Numbered from the stretch's first letter, positions 7,507-15,445 are shown. The stretch: DNA of 20,153 bases from Bacillota bacterium (GCA_021848765.1 JAJZTU010000026.1:1-20153); one strand, 5' to 3'. Numbers and translations: made by a program. The notes: generated by a model from the letters alone, not told the origin.

Positions 7507-7537
7507 AAAAATTTTTTTTCCTTGTGAGGAAAAAAAA
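7507..7537 (-). terminator. A/T-rich terminator after the regulator gene
   Basis: Directly after the regulator stop, a 10-bp inverted repeat (8 T plus CC at 7512-7521; GG plus 8 A at 7528-7537) with a 6-nt loop is followed on the minus strand by TTTTT (7511-7507). The stem is mostly A-T, so strength is uncertain. It would separate the regulator transcript from the catabolic operon. Confidence 0.55.
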
Positions 7538-8281
7538 TTAAGATATATGATTTTCTAAACCAGGCGCCTGCCCCCAATACTTCTCCACGTCACTAATCAG
7601 GCTCTCCAGGTGATCAATCATGGCTTTTCTTGCCTCTTCCGGGTCATGCTGGCTTATAGCCACCCAAATTCTTTCATGATCGATTACGATATTGCTGCGA
7701 ACCTCTTTACGGATATGCTCCAAAATCGGGCTTAACTGTCCGTACTGGCGGATCAGGGCTAAAGCTGCCTCCAGGACTTTATTACCTGCCGCCTCAGCAA
7801 TCAGGTGATGGAACTGGACGTCCTCGTGGGCGCCGCCAATACCCAGTTCAGCATGCCGTTTTTGCTCTTCCAGGATTTTGCGCATCAATTTCAGCTGTTC
7901 GGGAGTAGCATGAACAGCGGCTAATCTGGCAATTTCTCCTTCTATGGCCCTTCTGGCAACCAATAAGTCAATTAAGTTTTCCTTACTAGTGTTTCTCAGG
8001 GCGCTCATTAACTCAGTACTGTAATAGTACTGATCTTTTTGCTTACGCAATTGGGTCAGCCTTTGAATCCCTTCAGCGGTGAGCAGTCTGCCCTGAAATC
8101 CAACCCGCTCGGTAAAACCTTTATGATCCAGGCTGCGCAGAATTCTCCCCACAGTAGCTTCACTGATTTCGAATCCGGCCAGGCGCAGCTGTTCACTTAT
8201 AGTTCCGGAACCCACGGGGTCTGTACCCTCATGAACAATGCTCAAGATTTTAAGTTCAAGCCTTTCTTTTTCTGAAAGCAT
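7538..8281 (-). CDS. FCD-domain transcriptional regulator with atypical winged helix
   Basis: 247 aa from the ATG at 8281 (AGGA 8 nt upstream); upstream in-frame ATG (8290) and TTG (8332) lack ribosome sites. Residues ~5-75 form a winged helix (ILSIVHEGTDPVGSGTISEQL, ISEATVGRILRSLDHKG) that looks like the NrpR/HTH_12 type rather than the usual GntR helix. Residues ~100-235 are the FCD ligand-binding domain of FadR-type regulators, with the metal-site pattern Asp154-x3-His158 (EDVQFHHL), His202 (DHERIW) and His224 (DHLESL). FCD proteins bind small organic acids or amino-acid-like effectors and usually repress. It sits between the permease gene and the enzyme operon, and the four TCATC-N3-GATGA sites in both control regions are its probable targets. 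Confidence 0.88.
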   Translation of the reverse strand: MLSEKERLELKILSIVHEGTDPVGSGTISEQLRLAGFEISEATVGRILRSLDHKGFTERVGFQGRLLTAEGIQRLTQLRKQKDQYYYSTELMSALRNTSKENLIDLLVARRAIEGEIARLAAVHATPEQLKLMRKILEEQKRHAELGIGGAHEDVQFHHLIAEAAGNKVLEAALALIRQYGQLSPILEHIRKEVRSNIVIDHERIWVAISQHDPEEARKAMIDHLESLISDVEKYWGQAPGLENHIS

Positions 8282-8312
8282 AGTCCTCATCCTAACTATT
8301 GGTTTTGATTCA

Positions 8313-8342
8313 ATTGTAGCACATAGCGACAATGCCTAGCAA
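8313..8342 (-). promoter_or_regulatory. Possible promoter of the regulator gene
   Basis: On the minus strand, TTGCTA (8337-8342) and TACAAT (8313-8318) are separated by 18 bp and lie 31 bp upstream of the regulator ATG. Four of six -35 bases and five of six -10 bases match the sigma-A consensus. No TCATC-N3-GATGA site is nearby, so autoregulation is not evident. Confidence 0.4.
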
Positions 8343-8418
8343 TGCTTACCGAATGGCCGTTGCAAATTTACTTTCAGGCCACTGTCATGATAACAGCCCG
8401 GCTAAGCGACCCATAAGC

Positions 8419-8608
8419 AGGAGGGGGTGGGGTGTTCCTCCGGGAGGCGGAGCACTGGAATTAGAAGGTAGCCCGTCAGAGCATGCATACTACCCGCGAC
8501 GGGCGTAAACTTGGCCGACCTCTCTGTAAATAGCACACCGGGAGTTGGCCCGGCACACTCTGGAATTGCGGAGCCGGGGCGGAGGAATACCCCATCCCCT
8601 CCCGACCC
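8419..8608 (+). repeat. Structured dispersed repeat, copy A (complete, with terminal inverted arms)
   Basis: The block 8468-8608 matches 16606-16743 in inverted orientation at roughly 85% identity by eye, including exact shared stretches such as GACGGGCGTAAACTTGG and AGCACACCGGGAGTTGG. In copy A, 8419-8442 pairs with 8580-8603 over 24 positions: 21 Watson-Crick, 2 G-U and one mismatch when read as plus-strand RNA. An inner hairpin GCCCGTC/GACGGGC (8471-8477 with 8498-8504) is fully conserved in copy B. There is no ORF. It could be a structured RNA, a MITE-like element or the remnant of a mobile-element RNA. It fills the space between the regulator promoter and the permease stop codon; 8343-8418 otherwise shows nothing recognisable. 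Confidence 0.8.
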
Positions 8609-8628
8609 GGGAGCAAAAGTTTTGGGTA

Positions 8629-10017
8629 CTACATCAGGAAGATTGCCACAACAGTAGTAACCACCAGGCCTAAAACTACCGGAATGAAGTTCTTCCGGGC
8701 CAGTTCCATGGGGTCAACCCCACAAATTGCTGCTACGGGAATCAAACCCCAGGGGATAATGGTACCACCACCGACCCACACTGAGGATATTTGACCCAGA
8801 GCTGCCAGAACAGGGACTTTAATAGCCAAAGTTTTACCAAAGGTAGAGGCCAAAGTTCCGATCAGGGGTAGGGGAGCGAAACCGGAACCGTCCAGACCAC
8901 CGATAGCGCCAACCAGCATCTCGATAAAGGCCACAGGGGCTTTACTTAAAGGTACACTGGCAGCCAGAGCTTTACCCAGGTCGTCAACCAGACCGGTAGC
9001 CTGGGGACCGAGGATGTTCTTGGCAGTGCTCTCTGAACCCAGGAAGAAGAAGGCGCCAATGATGATTACAGGAGCAAAGATCTTAATTCCAAATAAGAAG
9101 CCGTCCCGGACATAGTCAGTGATCTTTTCCAGGGACTCCATCCCATATTGACCTACGGCTCCCAAACTCATGATGGCTATCGCTGTCCCACCCACCAGGG
9201 CAGTAGCGTCACCGCCCTTAAGGTCGAATTTCAGCATAGCAACCACGTCCAGGATAAAGGCAATGGGGGCAATAGCTGCTACAGCATAGGCTATCCCGCT
9301 GAATTTCCGGGCTTCAGCGGATGCAGCAGCTTCACGGTGGGCTTGAACTTCCAGGTCATATATTTCTTTATTTTTCGCCATATCCCGCTTGAGCATAATG
9401 TAAGCGGTAACTGTAGTAACGACAGCCATAACTACAAAGAGGGGAGTACCTGCTTTAAGCACTACAGTGGGATCAGGCAGCCCGGCAAATTTGGCAGTGA
9501 TACTGGGGGCGCCCTGAATGATCCAGTCACTGGATAGGCCAATACCGTGACCAAAGAGGTTCATGGCCATAGCGGCGCCGATTGCGGGCAAACCGGCTCT
9601 GATGGCTACCGGCAGCAGGATGGCACCGATAAGGGCAACTGCAGGAGAGGGCCATACGAACCAGGAGGTAACCATCATGGCAATACCGGTAACCCAGAAG
9701 GCAACATCGGCATTACCCATCACTTTGGCTGCCGGCCGCATAATCAGGTAATCAGCCCCAATGTCCTCCATCATTTTGGACATAGCTACAACCAAAGCAA
9801 TAACAGAAATGATTCCTATAAATTCCGTACCGGCGGTGGTGATGGCATTGAACACAACTGCAATGGACTTGACTAAACTTCCTGTCGCGGCTATACCGAT
9901 AGCAAAGAGACCGATGATACAGGGTAATACTGTGTCACGACGAAGGGCCATAGTGATAAGTACTACTAAAACCATTGCAACATAAATCCAGTGTACCGCT
10001 GTCAAAGTTACTTGCAT
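8629..10017 (-). CDS. Multi-spanning ion-transporter-like permease, probable substrate importer
   Basis: 462 aa from the ATG at 10017, preceded by AAAGGAGGAAAG; the frame stays open for 67 more codons upstream but that part is hydrophilic and unlike a membrane protein. About 10-12 hydrophobic helices are visible, with a central charged loop (KRDMAKNKEIYDLEVQAHREAA, near residues 235-260). Two re-entrant-like polar segments stand out: FGHGIGLSSDWIIQGAPS and IGGLDGSGFAPLPLIG; WVGGGTIIPWGLIP follows near the C-terminus. This layout suits the ion transporter superfamily (CitMHS/GntP/NhaC/DASS-like); I cannot assign a family or substrate. Its promoter region carries two copies of the operator found before the enzyme operon, so it is very likely the uptake system for that pathway. 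Confidence 0.85.
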   Translation of the reverse strand: MQVTLTAVHWIYVAMVLVVLITMALRRDTVLPCIIGLFAIGIAATGSLVKSIAVVFNAITTAGTEFIGIISVIALVVAMSKMMEDIGADYLIMRPAAKVMGNADVAFWVTGIAMMVTSWFVWPSPAVALIGAILLPVAIRAGLPAIGAAMAMNLFGHGIGLSSDWIIQGAPSITAKFAGLPDPTVVLKAGTPLFVVMAVVTTVTAYIMLKRDMAKNKEIYDLEVQAHREAAASAEARKFSGIAYAVAAIAPIAFILDVVAMLKFDLKGGDATALVGGTAIAIMSLGAVGQYGMESLEKITDYVRDGFLFGIKIFAPVIIIGAFFFLGSESTAKNILGPQATGLVDDLGKALAASVPLSKAPVAFIEMLVGAIGGLDGSGFAPLPLIGTLASTFGKTLAIKVPVLAALGQISSVWVGGGTIIPWGLIPVAAICGVDPMELARKNFIPVVLGLVVTTVVAIFLM

Positions 10018-10218
10018 GTTCCGCTTTCCTCCTTTTGTCTGCCTTGATTTTTTACTGATTCTTTGGCGAAATCTGTTACCCTGACTCCACTGCCTTGAAC
10101 CAATTGACTCTAACCTGCTTACCATGTTTGTCTCCGCTCTTTTTGGCCGATCCCCCCAGTCCAAATCTTTACCATCCACTTCCCGGAAGTGAGTTCCATA
10201 CCTGGAAACACTCGCCAC
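10018..10218 (-). other. Long untranslated leader of the permease gene
   Basis: From the predicted start site near 10282 to the permease ATG is about 265 nt. Apart from the two operators and the ribosome site I see no riboswitch consensus or strong terminator hairpin. The frame of the permease is open through this stretch without hydrophobic sequence, which is probably chance. Confidence 0.4.
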
Positions 10219-10231
10219 TCGTCACCGATGA
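10219..10231. promoter_or_regulatory. Operator copy 3, TCGTC-ACC-GATGA
   Basis: TCGTCACCGATGA fits TCATC-N3-GATGA with one change in the left arm. Its centre is 44 bp from that of copy 4, about four helical turns, so both could be bound on one face of the DNA. It lies about 50-63 bp downstream of the predicted permease start site. Confidence 0.62.
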
Positions 10232-10262
10232 GCAACTATTTCCAAAAACAAAACTCCGCCGT

Positions 10263-10275
10263 TCATCAGCGATGA
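10263..10275. promoter_or_regulatory. Operator copy 4, TCATC-AGC-GATGA
   Basis: TCATCAGCGATGA has perfect 5-bp arms with a 3-bp spacer, the same architecture as copies 1 and 2. It begins about 7 bp downstream of the predicted permease transcription start, a classic repressor position. Confidence 0.72.
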
Positions 10276-10288
10276 GCTGTTAATTTTT

Positions 10289-10317
10289 ATTATACACAGC
10301 TTGTCCCGTTTTACCAG
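10289..10317 (-). promoter_or_regulatory. Promoter of the permease gene
   Basis: A consensus TATAAT lies at 10289-10294 on the minus strand. The -35 region 17 bp upstream reads CTGGTA, only a partial match, so an activator may be needed. The predicted start near 10282 places operator copy 4 immediately downstream. Confidence 0.62.
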
Positions 10318-10330
10318 TAGTATTTCCTTT

Positions 10331-10378
10331 AACGGTCGAAATCAGGGGGCGAACCGTTCTCGCCAAGCCCGTAACGGT
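10331..10378. promoter_or_regulatory. Three AACGGT half-sites upstream of the permease promoter
   Basis: AACGGT occurs at 10331-10336, inverted (ACCGTT) at 10353-10358, and direct again at 10373-10378. Centre-to-centre distances are 22 and 20 bp, close to two helical turns each. They lie about 50-95 bp upstream of the predicted permease start, a typical activator region. The rest of the gap to the next gene (10379-10493) holds only an imperfect inverted repeat, ATTCCG/CGGAAT at 10449-10479, without a T-run. Confidence 0.4.
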
Positions 10379-10493
10379 AGTCCTCCCAGACTTAGCCAAA
10401 ATCCCCCTTTCCCTCCTTTGCATTGAAAATATTACTTCGACAATTATTATTCCGGCAACCGGGTCCGGATATGCGGAATCTGGCGACCGTTCT

Positions 10494-11411
10494 TCAACCG
10501 GCCCTCAACCGCCGGGGTGGCTGTGCCTGTACACGGGTGGTTAAAAAAACACCAAAAGGAACCAGCAGTCCACCAAAGAGCTGGTGACGGCTAGCCAGTT
10601 CACCAAGGATAAGGAAGGAGAGAATGATTGTAAACACCGGGGTCAGGTACATAAAGACCGCTGCCCCGCCCGCACCGAGTTTGATTACCCCCAGGTTCCA
10701 CCACAAAAAGGCCAGGACAGAAGCAAATATACCCAAATAAACAACCCCGGCCACACTGGTCCAACTAATCCTGTCCACCTTGTACACACTCAACTCCCAC
10801 AAAGCAAAGGGTATTAGCCCTATTAGCCCTATCAGGGTGCTGAGGGTGGTGGCAGTGAGGGATGACATGCAGCTTACAGCCCTTTTTACCGTAATGGAGT
10901 AAATGCTCCAAATAACTATGGCCACCAGCATCAGCAGGTCACCCCAATTAAAGTTAAAACTTAATAATAACTGAAACGACCCTTTGCTGAGAATCCAGAA
11001 CACTCCTGCCATAGCTAACAGCATACCTGCTGCCTGGATGGCTTGGAGTCTTTCCCTGGTTAGAAAGTATGAGAATAAAGCTATTACAATGGGACCGGAA
11101 GTATTAATTAAGGCAGCATTGATTGGACTTGTAGATCTTACTGCATAATAGACCAGGGTATTAAAAGCAAATACTCCGGTAATCCCCATGATGACCAGCG
11201 GTTGCCAAAAACGTAATCCCTGCCACAGCCTGTGCCCTTCCTGAGCGTAGGCGAAAGGGACAAGTATCAAGGCAGCCACTATCCAGCGGAAGGTAGTGAT
11301 TGTTAAGGGAGGCAGCTCATTGACCAAAAGCTTGCCAACCACCGCATTGGCTCCCCAAAAAAAAGTGGCCATCGTTAAAAGAAAATATGGCGATTTCCAA
11401 TTAAATCTCAT
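10494..11411 (-). CDS. DMT-superfamily transporter (EamA family)
   Basis: 305 aa with about ten hydrophobic helices arranged as two EamA repeats. Repeat 1 begins PYFLLTMATFFWGANAVVGK and contains TFRWIVAALILVP and the APINAALI-type turn (STSPINAALINTSGP). Repeat 2 begins GDLLMLVAIVIWSIYSITVK and contains VYLGIFASVLAFLWWNLGV and YLTPVFTIILSFLILGE. These are hallmark EamA positions. The family exports or exchanges metabolites, often amino acids; the substrate is not predictable here. The ribosome site overlaps the stop of the upstream phospholipase-like gene (3 bp between genes), so the two are co-translated. It ends 114 bp before the AACGGT repeat zone, with no strong terminator visible. Confidence 0.93.
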   Translation of the reverse strand: MRFNWKSPYFLLTMATFFWGANAVVGKLLVNELPPLTITTFRWIVAALILVPFAYAQEGHRLWQGLRFWQPLVIMGITGVFAFNTLVYYAVRSTSPINAALINTSGPIVIALFSYFLTRERLQAIQAAGMLLAMAGVFWILSKGSFQLLLSFNFNWGDLLMLVAIVIWSIYSITVKRAVSCMSSLTATTLSTLIGLIGLIPFALWELSVYKVDRISWTSVAGVVYLGIFASVLAFLWWNLGVIKLGAGGAAVFMYLTPVFTIILSFLILGELASRHQLFGGLLVPFGVFLTTRVQAQPPRRLRAG

Positions 11412-11414
11412 GTC

Positions 11415-12176
11415 CTACCTCGCTGTAATTAGTTCAATTAGTTCGACCAGTCTATCCACAACATATTGCTCAAACTGCCCAAAGTCTCCCCGTACCAAAT
11501 ACCGTGCCCGGTGGATGGTAGCCTCCACTCCGGCCAGGTCTATACAGATATTATGCTTTGTCTTCATCTGCAGGCGGTATTTTTCGGCTAATTCTGCAGC
11601 CGTAATAGATTCCAGGGCAATCAACCGGGTAAAAAAGGTGATACTGTTAAACACTTCCCCTGCCGGCCTCCCAAAATAATCCCCCAGGACGGCACTTACC
11701 CGGCTGATGGCCTCGCTGTCATGGTAAGCAGCATAGAGCTGTCTTTGCAGTTCCGGATGAGTTTCCCCTAACTCCACTTCGATGGCCATCTCGATAAAGT
11801 TATGGGCCTTCCACCACCCGTACTCTTCAGGCAGGCAGCAGTATTTAACCACATCTGCAATAATAGGCCGGGCTTTCTCAAAGCAGTAGCCCCGTTCAAA
11901 ATCCTGGTACTTCTCATCACCGTAATAATCTAATCCTCTAGGTTCACTGCCATGGGTCAGTACCCCCAGGGCAAAGGGCAGGAGCCCAGGAGCATGTGCT
12001 TTAAAAAAATCTACCATGCGCCCGGCTCCCTGATGGGTCTGGGCATGGTCCAAAAATCCTGCCACCACCACATCCGGAAAGGTGCTTCCCAGGGTAAGCA
12101 GTGGCCGGTTATAGGGTAGTTCCGGTACAAGCTTCCAGACTTTTTCTGCAAAATAAAGGTGGGTCAAGGGAAACAT
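11415..12176 (-). CDS. Zinc-dependent phospholipase C-fold protein
   Basis: 253 aa with no signal peptide. Conserved elements of the S1/P1 nuclease-phospholipase C fold are visible: PLTHLYFAEK at the start (His6 as a likely zinc ligand), GSTFPDVVV (Asp35), LDHAQTHQG, LTHGSEPRGLDYYGDEKY and AHNFIEMAIE, the last matching the family's HxxxE zinc motif. Bacterial members of this type with no export signal are mostly uncharacterised, so hydrolysis of phospholipids is not assured. GGAG sits 9 nt upstream of the ATG. The gene follows the SLH protein gene by 59 bp and precedes the EamA gene by 3 bp, so all three may share a transcript. Confidence 0.82.
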   Translation of the reverse strand: MFPLTHLYFAEKVWKLVPELPYNRPLLTLGSTFPDVVVAGFLDHAQTHQGAGRMVDFFKAHAPGLLPFALGVLTHGSEPRGLDYYGDEKYQDFERGYCFEKARPIIADVVKYCCLPEEYGWWKAHNFIEMAIEVELGETHPELQRQLYAAYHDSEAISRVSAVLGDYFGRPAGEVFNSITFFTRLIALESITAAELAEKYRLQMKTKHNICIDLAGVEATIHRARYLVRGDFGQFEQYVVDRLVELIELITAR

Positions 12177-12235
12177 TCGCCCAACTCCAATCTGTTGTTA
12201 ATATGGCACGGGCTCAGCCTTTCAGTAATTTTCAG

Positions 12236-15200
12236 CTAAGCTTTGGATACCCCATACCTGTCAAAATAGCGCTTTACCAGTACGGTTGCTTCGGCCCGGT
12301 TGCCTAAATCTTTAAAGGCCAGTTTGTCTTTTCCTTTACCTTGCATTAGCCCCTGCTGGACAGCCAGGCATAAATCCTTTACAGCCCAGGATGGAATAGC
12401 TTTGTAATCTTTGAATTTTTTTAAAATCCCGGTATCGACTTCAACCTCACCGCCCGTCATCCGGGCAGCCCTGCTCAGGAGCAGAGCCATTTCCAGGCGG
12501 GAGATCTGCTGATTGGGCCGGAAGGTTCCGTCATCGTAGCCTTTGGTAAGCCCTGCCGCCACAGCGGCTCCAACAGGCTCCAGATACCATTCCCCGGCCT
12601 GGACATCCTTAAAAGCTGCCGGTTTTGCAGGATTAGCCTTTAGCCCCACAGCCCTCACCAGCATGGTCAAAAACTCAGCCCTGGTCACCTGATTTCCGGG
12701 ATCAAACAGGTTCGCTCCCCTGCCTTTAACTATTTCCTTGGCGGCCATGATTTCAATGTCCCTTTTGGCCCATCCAAATCTGCCGGCCTCAGTTACATCA
12801 CCAAAACTGGGCTTATTCTCAACCAGTTCATATTCTCCCAGGCCATCCACCAAAGCCTTAAGTTTGTTCCCTTCAGCGTCAAACGCAGTGCGCTGGATCT
12901 TTTTGCTGCTATCGTCCAGAATTTTGTATAGACTCACCTTATACTGGTCTAATTGGGAAAGCTTCACCTGGGCCAGGTCCAGGACAACCAGGAACCTGCC
13001 GTTCCCCGGCTGGGAGGACTGGTCCACAGGAACATCAATAGTGTTCAGAGTCCCGTCCGCTCCGGGTATTTTCAGGGAAATGGCGGGAATCAATCCTTCG
13101 ATAAGCTCAGTATATTCGGCGGTAAGGTCATCAAAGAAGACCACCCCTTTATCCTTTTTGGCCAATCTGTCCTCTGCCAGATAAATACTCTCTAAACTTA
13201 AAGGCAGGGGAGCATCAGCCGGAATCGCAGCAGTAACATACTTCCAGCCGGTCCAGTTCACACCGGTCCCCGGAGCGAAGTCCAGGTAGCGTTTTTTGCC
13301 TTTGCCGTCGTAATAAATACCCCGCAGCCAGTGCTGCTTACCGTCACCGTAGACCCACAAACCCAGGCGTAAGGGTCGTCCTTCCAGGGGCAGCCTCGCC
13401 TTGCGGAGAGCATAAGCGGCCGACGTACCGGTGGCCGGTTTCCCGGCAGTGGCCCCGCCGGCTTGGAAATCATATACCAGCTTTCCGGAAGCAAAACCAC
13501 TCTGGACAGGCTCCTGCCCGCCGGCCATCCCAAAGGCTGCAACTGCCTTTAACTGTGACCCTCCCCAGCCGGAAACATCTTCAAAGTCTTCCAAAACCAC
13601 AGGCGGCCGGCCGGTGTAAACTTTCACGCCGGCGGACTTATCCCCTACCCTGGCAGTTATTTTGCCTTCCTTCACTTTATCTCCGGCCGTAAATAACCCG
13701 GTAGTATCAATGGAACCGGTCCCTCCTGTTTCCGCCCAGACAATCCCGCCGTTGTTTAAAGTCACCGGATTACCTTTTTCATCCCAGGCCAGTACATTAA
13801 GCTTAGCGGTATTTCCCGGTTGGACGATCAGCGGGTTAGGATACAGGGCAACCCTGGCAACTTTGTCCACAACACTAACCTGGGTAGACACAGTTACCCC
13901 GTCAATATTAGCGGTAATATCCCCCTCAGCAGCACTGCTGCCGGCCGTGAAATATCCTTGCTGGTCGACGGTACCCAGTCCCTCGTATACACTCCATTGA
14001 ACCTGTTTGCCGCTCAAGTCAATTGGGTTATAGTACTGGTCCATACCTTTAAGGAAGAACTGCTGCTTACTATTGCTGAAAATTTTGCTGGTCCCCGGAG
14101 TTACCAGCAAATGGGTCAACTCTCCCTGGGGAGCAGTGCTAACCACCTGCAAGGAATTGGACACCGGCCGTTCCTTCCCGTCAGACGGCCTGTTGGTTAA
14201 ACTCACCAGTGAATCACCCTGCTGGCGTACTACAAAGGTAGTGGAGCCGCCGCCGTCAAAATTCAAGGCCTGCTCCATCCCCAGGTCCAGCATAAACTGT
14301 CCTAATTCCTCCAGGGTCATCCCGGCGCTGATTCCAGGCTGCCGTCCGTCCACAGTCACGATCATCACCTGGTTTCCCCGGATCCCTACCGCTGTCCTGG
14401 GCTGGCGGGAAAACCCGTGATTGAGCCTGGTAAACTCGCTCCGTGGCGCCAACCGGCCGTCAGTTACCAGCCGGGAGATACCACCGATGGCCTGCTCCAC
14501 GTTTTCCTTATCTAAATTTACGGAAAAGCTGATTTGTTCTCCGGCCTGAAATCCGTTGAGAAAGGCAGCTGAATTGCCGTGCCCGGACAACACAACTCCA
14601 TCCGCAGGAATTGTCGAATTTCCTGCACCCACCCGTTTTTCTGCTATGGTCCCGGTGTAGGTCTGGTTGGGCCGGATGGGCATCTCCAACCCGGTAACCA
14701 CCAGTTCTGTCCCCAGGTTATTTGTTTTGGTGCCGGTGCCAAAAGCAGGAGTAAACAGCACTAAGTTATGGTCCAGGCGTCTTTTGTTCACAGAGTTGAT
14801 GGTCCGGGAATAGACAGTATCGCCCACAGTGCGGGCCTCAGCTTTCATGGTAATTGTGCTGATAAACGGCTCTCCGGATTTGGTAACACCAAAGACAGGT
14901 TGATTGCCGGGCCCGGAAACAATCTCCCCATTGCGGATTTGCATTCCGATGGGCAGGCCCGCCGGGTCACTAAGGTAAAAGAAGTCCCCGTTAACCGCTG
15001 CAACTACTGCATCTCCCGGCCGGCTTTGGCGCTTAGCCTGGGAGCTTACAGTCTCCAGGCCAATTGCCCGGTCATTGGGGGCTGAGGTACGCAGTTTGAT
15101 ATACTCTTTGGTTAGGTCCACCTGAACCAGATTTATTGCCTGGGGCGCTCCGTCCAGTTGGGCATAGGCTTTCCTGTGGGTCACCCCGGGGCCGATATCA

Positions 15201-15355
15201 GCAACCGCTTCCGATTGAATGGTGGTCCCGGCCCAGGCCTGTTGTATACCTGGGACATTCCCGAAAGGGGTAGTGAACAGAGGGCCTGTTAGCAGGCATA
15301 CGGATAACCCGGTATTGATAATACTTTTCAGCACTCTTTTTTTCCAAGATTTCAT
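12236..15355 (-). CDS. Secreted NAGPA-domain protein with Ig-like domains and three SLH motifs
   Basis: 1039 aa. A signal peptide with basic start (MKSWKKRVLKS) and AWA-G cleavage near residue 43 is followed by a phosphodiester glycosidase (NAGPA) domain (~70-400), recognised by VVAAVNGDFFYL, RTAVGI and ALNFDGGGSTTF. Two bacterial Ig-like repeats follow (~410-600; WSVYEGLGTVDQQGYFTAG and the matching WAETGGTGSIDTTGLFTAG), then a carbohydrate-binding-like beta domain (~610-760). The C-terminus has three S-layer homology motifs (~852-915, 916-967, 982-1039; FGDV, FKDV, FKDY starts and TRAEF, SRLEM, NRAEA cores) that should anchor it to secondary cell-wall polymer. It probably trims or modifies surface glycans. 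Ribosome site GGAGGAAA is strong; a 19-codon frame lies 30 bp upstream. Confidence 0.93.
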   Translation of the reverse strand: MKSWKKRVLKSIINTGLSVCLLTGPLFTTPFGNVPGIQQAWAGTTIQSEAVADIGPGVTHRKAYAQLDGAPQAINLVQVDLTKEYIKLRTSAPNDRAIGLETVSSQAKRQSRPGDAVVAAVNGDFFYLSDPAGLPIGMQIRNGEIVSGPGNQPVFGVTKSGEPFISTITMKAEARTVGDTVYSRTINSVNKRRLDHNLVLFTPAFGTGTKTNNLGTELVVTGLEMPIRPNQTYTGTIAEKRVGAGNSTIPADGVVLSGHGNSAAFLNGFQAGEQISFSVNLDKENVEQAIGGISRLVTDGRLAPRSEFTRLNHGFSRQPRTAVGIRGNQVMIVTVDGRQPGISAGMTLEELGQFMLDLGMEQALNFDGGGSTTFVVRQQGDSLVSLTNRPSDGKERPVSNSLQVVSTAPQGELTHLLVTPGTSKIFSNSKQQFFLKGMDQYYNPIDLSGKQVQWSVYEGLGTVDQQGYFTAGSSAAEGDITANIDGVTVSTQVSVVDKVARVALYPNPLIVQPGNTAKLNVLAWDEKGNPVTLNNGGIVWAETGGTGSIDTTGLFTAGDKVKEGKITARVGDKSAGVKVYTGRPPVVLEDFEDVSGWGGSQLKAVAAFGMAGGQEPVQSGFASGKLVYDFQAGGATAGKPATGTSAAYALRKARLPLEGRPLRLGLWVYGDGKQHWLRGIYYDGKGKKRYLDFAPGTGVNWTGWKYVTAAIPADAPLPLSLESIYLAEDRLAKKDKGVVFFDDLTAEYTELIEGLIPAISLKIPGADGTLNTIDVPVDQSSQPGNGRFLVVLDLAQVKLSQLDQYKVSLYKILDDSSKKIQRTAFDAEGNKLKALVDGLGEYELVENKPSFGDVTEAGRFGWAKRDIEIMAAKEIVKGRGANLFDPGNQVTRAEFLTMLVRAVGLKANPAKPAAFKDVQAGEWYLEPVGAAVAAGLTKGYDDGTFRPNQQISRLEMALLLSRAARMTGGEVEVDTGILKKFKDYKAIPSWAVKDLCLAVQQGLMQGKGKDKLAFKDLGNRAEATVLVKRYFDRYGVSKA

Positions 15356-15385
15356 GATAGCTTTTTCCTCCGCTTTTTTTAAATC

Positions 15386-15445
15386 TTATAACTGAAACAC
15401 CATTAGGGTCTCTTCGCCAACCGAATACTTTAGTTCTACATTCAT
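15386..15445 (-). CDS. Possible 19-codon leader peptide
   Basis: ATG at 15445 has GGGAGGT 8 nt upstream and reads MNVELKYSVGEETLMVFQL before TAA. It ends 30 bp before the SLH protein gene on the same strand and follows a terminator-like hairpin. A strong ribosome site on such a short frame suggests translation, either as a regulatory uORF or a true small protein. No homolog is recalled. Confidence 0.42.
   Translation of the reverse strand: MNVELKYSVGEETLMVFQL

Noticed and set aside
9148..9876. Two plus-strand open frames opposite the permease
   Set aside because: They mirror repetitive codons of the membrane protein on the other strand and have no ribosome sites or recognisable motifs.
10018..10218. 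In-frame N-terminal extension of the permease by 67 residues
   Set aside because: The extension is hydrophilic, and an excellent ribosome site precedes the ATG at 10017.
10449..10479. Inverted repeat ATTCCG/CGGAAT after the EamA gene as a terminator
   Set aside because: The stem is short, the loop long, and no T-run follows on the minus strand.
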